Origin: CAZCBN01 sp964496975
Lineage (GTDB): Bacteria; Planctomycetota; Phycisphaerae; Phycisphaerales; UBA1924
NCBI GenBank assembly: GCA_964496975.1
Contig: CAZCBN010000089.1
Span: 1-13,024 of the forward strand
DNA: 13,024 nucleotides
Direction: 5' to 3'
The position numbers were made by a program, and so were the translations under genes. Of the stretch, positions 1 to 5,737 are shown one piece after another; position 1 is the stretch's first letter; each line of letters opens with the position of its first letter. Under the pieces are notes generated by a model. That model was not told where the DNA came from. It searched no databases and was given only the letters and a program-made list of their open reading frames with translations.

Positions 1-550
1 CGCTCGTGGTCCAGCCCGCCGCGAGGACGCGCTCGGTGATGGTCTTGGCGTTCAGCGGTTCGGTCGCGGCGGCGACGACCCGCGCGAGGTCCTCGAGGCG
101 CTCAACGCCGGCTTCCGATTCGAGCGGCACGGCTCGCGGTTCATCACCATGTGGTACGGCGTGCTCGACGCCTCCGCCGGCACCATCACCTACTGCTCCG
201 CCGGCCACCCCCCGGCGCTGATGATCCGCGGCGGCGAAGCCTGGTGGCTCGCATACGGCGGGACGCCGCTCGGCATTCTCCCCGATCTTCAACTCACCGT
301 ACGCGAGCAGCCGCTCCGTGAAGGAGACACACTCATGGTCGTCTCCGACGGCCTGCTCGAGGCGCGGGGCGAACTGTCCAACGGCATCGGAGCCGCCGAG
401 CTCGCCAACCTGATCGTTCGCCGCGGCGCCCATCAGGCGCACCCCTGCCCCCGGGACGTCATCGCACAGGTCATGCGCGCCGTCGGCACGCAATCACTGA
501 CAGACGACGCAACCGCCGTCTGCATCCACGTTGCGAAAACGTTCCGTTGA
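1..550 (+). CDS. SpoIIE/PP2C-family serine phosphatase, C-terminal part (5' end outside window, probable frameshift)
   Basis: This is the C-terminal half of a PPM/SpoIIE-type protein phosphatase, the class that dephosphorylates anti-anti-sigma factors or acts as output of two-component receivers. From about position 75 the frame reads a DPREVLEALN segment, then TMWYGVLD, the family-typical CSAGHPPALM, a GTPLGILPD segment, the metal-binding SDGLLEA motif and the final DDATAV motif before TGA at 548-550. The N-terminal half, with the first metal aspartates and any sensor or receiver domain, lies outside the window. Third-position GC is near 100% in frame 3 for roughly the first 70 bases, then switches to frame 2. 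The frame-3 reading there (ending in VMVLAFSGSVAAA) also fits the family better, so a one-base deletion or sequencing error near 55-85 is likely. The family call is firm; the partner and signal are unknown. The gene is convergent with the mutase gene that follows. Confidence 0.85.
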   Translation, partial: ARGPARREDALGDGLGVQRFGRGGDDPREVLEALNAGFRFERHGSRFITMWYGVLDASAGTITYCSAGHPPALMIRGGEAWWLAYGGTPLGILPDLQLTVREQPLREGDTLMVVSDGLLEARGELSNGIGAAELANLIVRRGAHQAHPCPRDVIAQVMRAVGTQSLTDDATAVCIHVAKTFR

Positions 551-557
551 CGCTCCC

Positions 558-571
558 CTTGCCCCGGCAAG
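558..571. terminator. Short GC hairpin between convergent genes
   Basis: The sequence CTTGC-CCCG-GCAAG forms a 5-bp stem with a 4-base loop just 7 bases after the phosphatase stop codon, between it and the convergent mutase gene. There is no T-tract on either strand, so it is at best a weak or Rho-assisted terminator. The rest of the 122-bp gap shows nothing recognisable. Confidence 0.25.
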
Positions 572-672
572 CCGAGGTGACCGCCCCGCGCGGAAGCAAC
601 AATCGCCGCCACAGCAGCCACACCCAGCGCCCACGCGCCGTCCCAGCCCATTCGCCGGCCCGGGCAGTCCCC

Positions 673-1986
673 TCAGCGCACCCCGCCGCGGAGAAAATAC
701 TCCATCAGCTCGTGCCCCGGATTCACGACAAGGTCGGTTTCGGCCGCGTCGCGCTCCGTCATCCGGCGTTGCACCACGCCGCGGACCCAGCTCCCGCCCA
801 GGGCAAACGGCACGGGCGTCGGGTCGTGCTTGCGGGTGTCGCACCGCGTGTAGTGGTCGGGCAGCACCAGCATGCGCCAGCCCTGCTTGCCACGGGCGTA
901 CCCCGCGTCTTCCTCGCTGTCGCCGAACGATTCGAGCTTCGCCAGCAGCGGGCCGATCACCTCGCGGTCGATCGCCTCGATGGCGGCGAGCTTCGTCTCC
1001 GCGTCGGCCTGGTGCCCCGCCTCGTCGGGCGTCTCCACATGGCAGCACACCAGGTCCACCCGGTCGAGCGCGTCGATGCACGCCCGGGCCTGCGCGGCGT
1101 AGTCGTTGCTCGCGTGGTAACTCGCCGCCCCGGGCACCTCCAGCGGCTCCCAGCTCACGAGGTGCCCCAGCCCCTTCAGCAGGTCCACCGCCGTCGTGAT
1201 CGCCCCGGCGACGCCGAATCGCTCGCGGAACGGCTGCAGCCGCGCCGCCGTGCCCTGGCCCCAGATCCACGCCATGTTCCCCGGCCGCAGGCCCGCGTCC
1301 ACCCGGGCGCGGTTGATCTCGTGCTGCGCCAGCATGTCGTGCGATAGCGCAATGAGCCGGTTCAGGTGCGCCGCCGCACCGGGCTCGCCGCCGTCGGGCA
1401 GGTGCTCGGCCCAGGGCTGGCCCGGGATCTCGTGCGGGGGCGTGGTGTCGACGTCACCGAACGCCAGCCCGCCGCGGTCGATGGCGATGCCGCGGTAGCT
1501 CTTGCCGTGGTGCAACTCCAGCGCCGGGGCAATGTCGGGCGCCTGCCGCCGCCAGTGCGCCAACAGGTCCGCGAACAGCACGCGGGCCTCGGCGTCGGGC
1601 AGCCCCCCGGCGGAGTGGTCGAGCATCAGCCCGGCCGGCGCCTGCCGACCGCGCGCCGGTCCGCCGCCCCGCGGCTCGTCCGACACCGTGACAAGGTTGA
1701 CCCGAAAAATCCAGTCCCCCGGCCGCAGCGCAAGGCCCATCGCCGCGGCCTCGATCGGCGCCCGGCCCGTGTGGTCGACGAGCGGGTCGTAGCCCAGCAG
1801 GCTCATGCAGCACACGTCGCTGCCCGCCTCAAAGCCGCGGGGCGTCGTGTGGCACAGGCCCACCCGGCCCCGCGCGGCCAGGCGATCGAGATTCGGCGTG
1901 CTCGCCGCCTCCAGGGGCGTGCGACCCGCGAGGGCCTCCAGCGGCACGTCCGCCGCACCGTCCGCGATGACCAGGGCATACTTCAC
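673..1986 (-). CDS. apgM: Cofactor-independent phosphoglycerate mutase, archaeal type (ApgM family; proposed homoserine kinase subgroup possible)
   Basis: A 437-residue alkaline-phosphatase-superfamily protein. ApgM enzymes interconvert 3- and 2-phosphoglycerate in glycolysis without 2,3-bisphosphoglycerate; a bacterial subgroup of the same family has been proposed to act as homoserine kinase. Visible features are the N-terminal ADGAAD with metal-binding D9, TPNLDRLA (residues 30-37), GSDVCCMSLLGYDP with the likely nucleophile S56, IWGQGT (about 241-246), HVETPDEAGH with D321 and H325, LPDHYTR with D377/H378, and RKHDPTPVPF with H387. This is the full set of two-metal ligands, so the enzyme should be active. 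The start is GTG at 1984-1986, giving the expected KYALVIADG beginning; the Shine-Dalgarno match is weak. It is divergent from the agmatinase gene, with 91 bp between the starts. The family is secure; choosing between mutase and homoserine kinase is not possible from sequence alone. Confidence 0.9.
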   Translation of the reverse strand: MKYALVIADGAADVPLEALAGRTPLEAASTPNLDRLAARGRVGLCHTTPRGFEAGSDVCCMSLLGYDPLVDHTGRAPIEAAAMGLALRPGDWIFRVNLVTVSDEPRGGGPARGRQAPAGLMLDHSAGGLPDAEARVLFADLLAHWRRQAPDIAPALELHHGKSYRGIAIDRGGLAFGDVDTTPPHEIPGQPWAEHLPDGGEPGAAAHLNRLIALSHDMLAQHEINRARVDAGLRPGNMAWIWGQGTAARLQPFRERFGVAGAITTAVDLLKGLGHLVSWEPLEVPGAASYHASNDYAAQARACIDALDRVDLVCCHVETPDEAGHQADAETKLAAIEAIDREVIGPLLAKLESFGDSEEDAGYARGKQGWRMLVLPDHYTRCDTRKHDPTPVPFALGGSWVRGVVQRRMTERDAAETDLVVNPGHELMEYFLRGGVR

Positions 1987-2077
1987 CCGGGCAGGATACT
2001 TTCACCCGGCGGCCGCGGCCCGTCGGCCCCACGCCGCAGACGCGCCGGCCCCCCTCCCGCCGCAAAGGACCCACCCG
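1987..2077. promoter_or_regulatory. Divergent intergenic region apgM / agmatinase
   Basis: This 91-bp gap must contain the 5' signals of both divergent genes. A Shine-Dalgarno-like AAAGGA at 2064-2069 precedes the agmatinase ATG by 8 bases. No convincing -35/-10 pair was found on either strand. On the minus strand the start region of apgM contains a near-duplicate: CCGGGTGAAAGTAT, then CCGGGTGAAGTAT beginning at the gene start itself. Confidence 0.4.
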
Positions 2078-3106
2078 ATGACCTACGACCCAGACGCCGC
2101 CGCAACCGGCAACGGCGTCTTCGGCCTGCCCGAGGACCAGCCCGACGCCGCCGTCGTGCTGCTGCCCGTCCCCTTTGACGCAACCTGCTCCTACAGCACC
2201 GGCACCGCCGAAGGCCCCGCCGCCATCCTCGAAGCCTCCCGCCAGGTCGACCTCCGCGACCGCCGCTTCGGCGACGTCTGGCAGGCCGGCATCCGCTGGA
2301 CCGACCCGCCCGAGTGGATCGCCCGCCTCTCCGCCGAGGCCCGCGAGCACGCCGAGCGCATCCTGCCCCACGGCGGACCCCGGCCGGGCGACGCGGGGGA
2401 CGAGGCCGCCGTCGCCGCCGTGAACGCCGCGAGCGACCGGGTTCTCGCACACGTCCGCGGCGCCGTCGCCGCCGTGCTGGCCGAGGGGCGCATCCCGGGC
2501 CTGATCGGGGGCGAGCACGCCGTGTCGCTCGGGGCCATGCTCGCCGTGTGCGCGCGCCACCCCGGCGTGGGCGTGCTGCAGCTTGACGCCCACATGGACC
2601 TGCGCGACGCGTTCGAGGGCTTCGCGCAGTCCCACGCCTCGGTCATGTTCAACCTGCTGGAGCGGGCCCCCTCCCTGGGCAAGCTCGTGCAGGTCGGCAT
2701 CCGCGACTACGGGAGCCGCGAGCAGGAACTCGCCGAGCGCGGCCCCCGCGTCGCCGTCTGGTACGGCGAGGACATCCACGACCGCCGCGCCCGGGGCGAG
2801 CCCCTCGCCGCCGTCTGGGCCGGCGTGCTCGCCGCGCTGCCCCGCGAGGTCTATCTCAGCGTCGACATCGACGCCCTCGAGCCCGACCTTTGCCCGCACA
2901 CCGGCACCCCCGTCCCCGGCGGCCTGCGATATGAAGACGTCGGCCTGCTGCTGTCGATGCTTGTGGAGTCAGGCCGGCGCATCGTGGGCTTTGACCTCGT
3001 GGAGGTCGCGCCCGGGCCCGAGGGCTTCCCGCCGATCAACGAGATCGTCGGGGCCCGCATGCTCTACCGGCTCTGCGGCGCCGCCGTGCGGTCCCAGGGC
3101 CGCTGA
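2078..3106 (+). CDS. speB: Agmatinase/arginase-family ureohydrolase
   Basis: A 342-residue ureohydrolase-fold enzyme that probably hydrolyses agmatine to putrescine and urea, or a related guanidino substrate, with a binuclear manganese centre in the cytoplasm. Visible motifs in order are LLPVPFDATCSYSTGTAEGP (residues 29-48), GGEHAVSLG (144-152, H147), LQLDAHMDLRD (168-177, D170/H172/D174), SHASVM (185-190), SVDIDALEPD (261-270, D263/D265) and TGTPVPGGL (275-283). All six expected metal ligands are present. The ATG at 2078 is chosen because it follows AAAGGA at good spacing and starts the conserved region; the open frame upstream overlaps the divergent apgM promoter side and lacks family similarity. 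A stretch at about 66-125 is longer than in compact agmatinases. Substrate specificity is inferred, and a guanidinobutyrase or arginase role cannot be excluded. Confidence 0.87.
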   Translation: MTYDPDAAATGNGVFGLPEDQPDAAVVLLPVPFDATCSYSTGTAEGPAAILEASRQVDLRDRRFGDVWQAGIRWTDPPEWIARLSAEAREHAERILPHGGPRPGDAGDEAAVAAVNAASDRVLAHVRGAVAAVLAEGRIPGLIGGEHAVSLGAMLAVCARHPGVGVLQLDAHMDLRDAFEGFAQSHASVMFNLLERAPSLGKLVQVGIRDYGSREQELAERGPRVAVWYGEDIHDRRARGEPLAAVWAGVLAALPREVYLSVDIDALEPDLCPHTGTPVPGGLRYEDVGLLLSMLVESGRRIVGFDLVEVAPGPEGFPPINEIVGARMLYRLCGAAVRSQGR

Positions 3107-3220
3107 GCCCGGCGCCGCTGAACCCGGGTCCCGGCGCCGAAAGGCCCGCCGCCGAGCCCGTACACTCCCTCACGCCGGCACGGACGCCGGCTCCCCCCCT
3201 GCGACGACGGATCTGGCGCC
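3107..3220. other. Agmatinase-mraY spacer with short inverted repeats
   Basis: This 114-bp gap holds GGCGCC at 3110-3115 and 3134-3139, and a GCCGGC-acggac-GCCGGC hairpin within about 3175-3192. None is followed by a T-tract. No clear promoter or strong Shine-Dalgarno site precedes mraY, so read-through from the agmatinase gene is possible. Confidence 0.3.
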
Positions 3221-4459
3221 ATGCTGTACGCGTTGCTCGAATGGCTTCGATCATGGCTCGCCGAGCGCGGCCGGGACTGGGGCCTGGAAGGCGGCGTGCT
3301 GGGCCTCATGGACCAGGTGCCCTTCCGCGCCATGGCCGCCGCGCTGCTCGCCTTCCTCCTCGTCGCCGCCCTGGGCAAGCCCGTCATCCGCTGGCTGAAG
3401 CGGCAAAAAATCGGCGACGCCGGCATGAGCGACGCCGCCGCCCTCGCCGACCACGCCGCCGGAAAGAAAAACGTCCCCACCATGGGCGGCGTCCTCATCG
3501 GCGGCGCCGTCTTCGTCGCGGCCGCCCTCCTCGCCGACGTCCGCGTCTTTGAGGTCCAGCTCGGCCTCATGGTCCTCGTCTGGCTCGGCGTCGTCGGCGG
3601 CTTCGACGACTGGCTCAAGCTCACAAGCCAACGCCGCGGCACCGGACGCCAGGGCCTCAAAGCCTGGGAAAAACTCGTCTTCCAGCTCGGCATCGGCCTG
3701 CTCGTCGGCGTCTTCCTCTACCGCCACGGCATCGAGCCACCCCCGGACGGCATGGACGCCGACGCCGTCCGGCCCATGGCCCACGTCCTCAACCTCCCCT
3801 TCCAGCGCACCTACCTCCCCGGCGGCGGCGGCATCGGGCCCGGGCTCATCTACCTCTCCTTCGGAGCCTTCGTCGCCGTCTCCGTCCTGCTCGTCGCCGG
3901 CCTGTCGAACGCCGTCAACATCACCGACGGCATGGACGGCCTCGCCGGCAGCATCGCCGGCATCGTCTCCCTCGCCGTCATGGCCCTCGCCCTCGTCGCC
4001 GGCAGCGAGGGCGTCGCCCAATACCTCCTCGTGCCGCACGTCCCCAGCGCCGACGAGCTGGGCGTCCTCGCCGGCGCCCTCGCCGGCGCATGCCTCGGCT
4101 TCCTCTGGTGGAACTGGTCGCCCGCCGACGTCTTCATGGGCGACACCGGCTCGCTCCTCATCGGCGGCGTGCTCGCCTACATCGCCCTCGTCATCCGCCA
4201 AGAGGCCGTCCTGCTGCTCATGCTGGGCGTCTGCCTCGCCGAGATGTTCAGCGTCATGGTGCAGGTCACCGTCTTCAAGATCAGCCGCGGCACCTTCGGC
4301 TTCTTCACCGTCGGCAACACCCGCCGCGTCCTCCGCTGCGCCCCGCTCCATCACCACCTGCAACTCGGCGGCTGGAAAGAAAGCAAGGTCGTCGGCCGGC
4401 TCATCCTCATCACCGTCCTGCTCACGCTCGCCGCGCTCGCCACGCTGAAGATGCGCTGA
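3221..4459 (+). CDS. mraY: Phospho-N-acetylmuramoyl-pentapeptide-transferase (MraY)
   Basis: A 412-residue integral membrane enzyme that transfers phospho-MurNAc-pentapeptide from UDP to undecaprenyl phosphate, making lipid I on the inner face of the cytoplasmic membrane. Family hallmarks are all visible: the N-terminal MLYALLEWL, KKNVPTMGG (residues 82-90), GGFDDWLKL with catalytic D129/D130, NAVNITDGMDGLAG (230-243), DVFMGDTGSL with D308, and APLHHHLQLGGWKESKVVGR with the histidine triad 377-379. About ten hydrophobic segments alternate with these loops, as expected. Length is slightly above the usual 320-390 owing to N-terminal and loop insertions (about 170-200). It is not embedded in a division/cell-wall (dcw) cluster here: its neighbours are agmatinase and ribosomal genes. 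ATG at 3221 is the natural start. The enzyme's presence indicates the host can make peptidoglycan precursors. Confidence 0.97.
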   Translation: MLYALLEWLRSWLAERGRDWGLEGGVLGLMDQVPFRAMAAALLAFLLVAALGKPVIRWLKRQKIGDAGMSDAAALADHAAGKKNVPTMGGVLIGGAVFVAAALLADVRVFEVQLGLMVLVWLGVVGGFDDWLKLTSQRRGTGRQGLKAWEKLVFQLGIGLLVGVFLYRHGIEPPPDGMDADAVRPMAHVLNLPFQRTYLPGGGGIGPGLIYLSFGAFVAVSVLLVAGLSNAVNITDGMDGLAGSIAGIVSLAVMALALVAGSEGVAQYLLVPHVPSADELGVLAGALAGACLGFLWWNWSPADVFMGDTGSLLIGGVLAYIALVIRQEAVLLLMLGVCLAEMFSVMVQVTVFKISRGTFGFFTVGNTRRVLRCAPLHHHLQLGGWKESKVVGRLILITVLLTLAALATLKMR

Positions 4460-4478
4460 CCACCCCAACGCCCCGCCG

Positions 4479-4513
4479 CGCCCCGCCACATCCCGCCACG
4501 CCCCGCCACATCC
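4479..4513. repeat. Imperfect 20-bp-period direct repeat downstream of mraY
   Basis: The 15-mer CGCCCCGCCACATCC occurs at 4479-4493 and again at 4499-4513, with related CCCCGCC fragments on both sides. It lies in the mraY-rplT convergent gap and has no evident function. Confidence 0.6.
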
Positions 4514-4546
4514 AGCCGCGTTTCCGCCCCGCCACCGCCGCGAGAT

Positions 4547-4575
4547 CAAACAAAAACCCCTCGCGACGCGAGGGG
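4547..4575 (-). terminator. Rho-independent terminator of rpmI-rplT
   Basis: CCCCTCGCG and CGCGAGGGG (4557-4575) form a perfect inverted repeat separated by one base, effectively a 7-bp stem with a 5-base loop. Read on the minus strand it is followed directly by TTTTTGTTTG, a classic intrinsic terminator placed about 50 bases after the rplT stop. On the plus strand the following sequence is not T-rich, so it would be only a weak stop for mraY. Confidence 0.85.
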
Positions 4576-4624
4576 CTGGAGTCGTCTTCTCAGTTGAATC
4601 CCGGCAGACCGACGCGCCCCGGCC

Positions 4625-5014
4625 TCAGGCCGTGACCGCCTCGCCCTTCGCCGCCTGCGCCCGGCTGTGCTTCACAGCCTCGGCCACAATGCGGTCGAAC
4701 AGCTTCGGGTCCTCGATCGCGAGCTGGCTCAGCATCTTGCGGTTCAGCAGGATGCCGGCGAACTTCAGCCCGTTGATGACGCGGCTGTACCGCGTGCCCC
4801 GCATGTGGCACGCCGCGGTGATACGCGTGATCCACAGCGCCCGGTAGTCGCGCCGACGCTGGCGACGGTCGCGGTGGGCGTACACGCCCGCCCGCACCAC
4901 CGCGTCGTACGCCCGGTACGGGCTCTTGTGATTGCTGCCGTAATAGCCGCGGGCGGCCTTCAGCAGACGCTTGCGAGACTGGTTGCGGGCAGCGCCCGGA
5001 CGTGCGCGAGGCAT
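4625..5014 (-). CDS. rplT: 50S ribosomal protein L20
   Basis: A 129-residue large-subunit protein that binds 23S rRNA early in assembly and, in other bacteria, represses its own operon. The sequence is colinear with L20: a basic, rRNA-binding N-terminal helix region (MPRARPGAARNQSRKRLLKA), ARGYYGSNHKSPYRAYDAV, RDRRQRRRDYRALWITRI, and the C-terminal globular part (YSRVINGLKFAGILLNRKML, then LAIEDPKLFDRIVAEA). It is about ten residues longer than typical because of a short alanine-rich tail. The ATG at 5012-5014 has a strong GAAGGAG at 5023-5029 (minus strand), 8 bases away. It follows rpmI after an unusually long 214-bp spacer and ends at the terminator near 4557. Confidence 0.97.
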   Translation of the reverse strand: MPRARPGAARNQSRKRLLKAARGYYGSNHKSPYRAYDAVVRAGVYAHRDRRQRRRDYRALWITRITAACHMRGTRYSRVINGLKFAGILLNRKMLSQLAIEDPKLFDRIVAEAVKHSRAQAAKGEAVTA

Positions 5015-5042
5015 GCTTCAAACTCCTTCACACCGGACGGGG

Positions 5043-5059
5043 CGGCCTCAAAAAGGCCG
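5043..5059 (-). promoter_or_regulatory. Hairpin in the rplT leader
   Basis: On the minus strand CGGCCT-ttttg-AGGCCG forms a 6-bp stem with a 5-base loop, ending about 14 bases before the rplT ribosome-binding site. It could be part of an L20 autoregulatory leader or a processing signal; that role is inferred only from position. Confidence 0.4.
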
Positions 5060-5123
5060 GCTTGGCTTCCCGGTCGGCGATGATCGATCCATTCCGCGGC
5101 CGTGGCTCCACGCGCCGCCCCAC

Positions 5124-5165
5124 CCCTGCCAACCAAGCCCTGCCAACCGAGCCCTGCCACCCCAG
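5124..5165. repeat. 14-bp tandem repeat, three copies, in the rpmI-rplT spacer
   Basis: CCCTGCCAACCAAG, CCCTGCCAACCGAG and CCCTGCCACCCCAG follow one another without gaps, with a decayed fourth copy on the left side. They lie inside the transcribed spacer between two ribosomal protein genes. A further GCCGGC-AG-GCCGGC inverted repeat stands at 5203-5216, just after the rpmI stop codon, but its T-run is on the wrong side for a terminator. Confidence 0.75.
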
Positions 5166-5228
5166 CCCGCGCCGCCTCAGCGGACACGTCGCCCAGGGAA
5201 ACGCCGGCAGGCCGGCCAAAAAACTCGT

Positions 5229-5525
5229 TCAGGGCTGCGCTTCGGCCGCCCGAGCCGCCTTGGCCGCGCGACGCTCCTCGGGCGAGGGGCTCTTGCGGAT
5301 CGCCGAGCGCGCCTGGTCCCGGCCGCGGAGGCGGCGGAACAGCAGCAGCTCGAACCGCTTCGCCTCGGGGTTGCTCGCGTACGGGTCGGCCCGCATGTGC
5401 CGCAGACGCTTGCCCGACTTGTTCGACCGCAAGTGCTGGTGACCGGCGGTGCGGTGACGCACCTTGCCCGTCTTGCTGATGCGGATGCGCTTGAGCAGTC
5501 CCTTGTGGGGCTTGGCCTTGCCCAT
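5229..5525 (-). CDS. rpmI: 50S ribosomal protein L35 with C-terminal extension
   Basis: A 98-residue version of L35, a small basic large-subunit protein. The first part matches the family: MGKAKPHKGLLKRIRISKTG, GKVRHRTAGHQHL, KSGKRLRHMR, then residues running to FELLLFRR near 67, where ordinary L35 (about 65 residues) ends. About 30 extra residues follow (LRGRDQARSAIRKS, then an Ala/Glu/Arg-rich tail ending EAQP). The start ATG at 5523-5525 is fixed by the conserved N-terminus; a GAGG at 5534-5537 (minus strand) is a modest Shine-Dalgarno site. It is first in the rpmI-rplT pair. The infC gene that commonly precedes it is not adjacent; a 212-bp gap and an unrelated membrane-protein gene lie upstream. 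Confidence 0.95.
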   Translation of the reverse strand: MGKAKPHKGLLKRIRISKTGKVRHRTAGHQHLRSNKSGKRLRHMRADPYASNPEAKRFELLLFRRLRGRDQARSAIRKSPSPEERRAAKAARAAEAQP

Positions 5526-5610
5526 ACCAAAGACCTCGGTGGAGGGGGCCGGGGATCGCCCGGCCGGTCGATCGGTGGCCGCCCCGGCGCTCGCGCCGTG
5601 ACGGGCCGCA

Positions 5611-5639
5611 ACACTAGGCACCGCAACCGGGCCGGGCAA
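5611..5639 (-). promoter_or_regulatory. Possible rpmI-rplT promoter
   Basis: On the minus strand TTGCCC (5634-5639) and TAGTGT (5611-5616) are separated by 17 bp, about 85 bases before the rpmI start. The match to the housekeeping consensus is only 4/6 and 3/6, so this is the best candidate rather than a secure call. Because infC is not upstream, some promoter is expected in this 212-bp gap. Confidence 0.22.
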
Positions 5640-5679
5640 CGCCGCCCGCCCGACCGCCCGCCACACGCTCGCGTCCAGA

Positions 5680-5707
5680 CCCCAAGGCCCACACCCCAAG
5701 GCCCACA
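5680..5707. repeat. 14-bp tandem duplication upstream of rpmI
   Basis: CCCCAAGGCCCACA is present twice, back to back, followed by a degenerate C/A-rich continuation to about 5720. It lies just after the stop of the upstream membrane-protein gene and before rpmI. The period equals that of the repeat in the rpmI-rplT spacer, but the unit differs. Confidence 0.75.
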
Positions 5708-5737
5708 CCCAAACCCCCCAAACTCAACACACCTCAA

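Noticed and set aside
1829..2899. Minus-strand open frame opposite the agmatinase gene
   Set aside because: Gly/Val/Ala-rich shadow with no motif; the plus-strand agmatinase motifs are unambiguous.
3251..4549. Long minus-strand open frame opposite mraY
   Set aside because: Its product is a low-complexity Asp/Glu/Gly/Ala/Val-rich string mirroring mraY codons; mraY itself has all family motifs.
5124..5165. Tandem repeats as a CRISPR array
   Set aside because: The 14-bp units are directly adjacent with no spacers and no cas genes are nearby.
5203..5216. GCCGGC-AG-GCCGGC as a terminator after rpmI
   Set aside because: On the minus strand the T-run lies before, not after, the hairpin, and rplT is expected to be co-transcribed.
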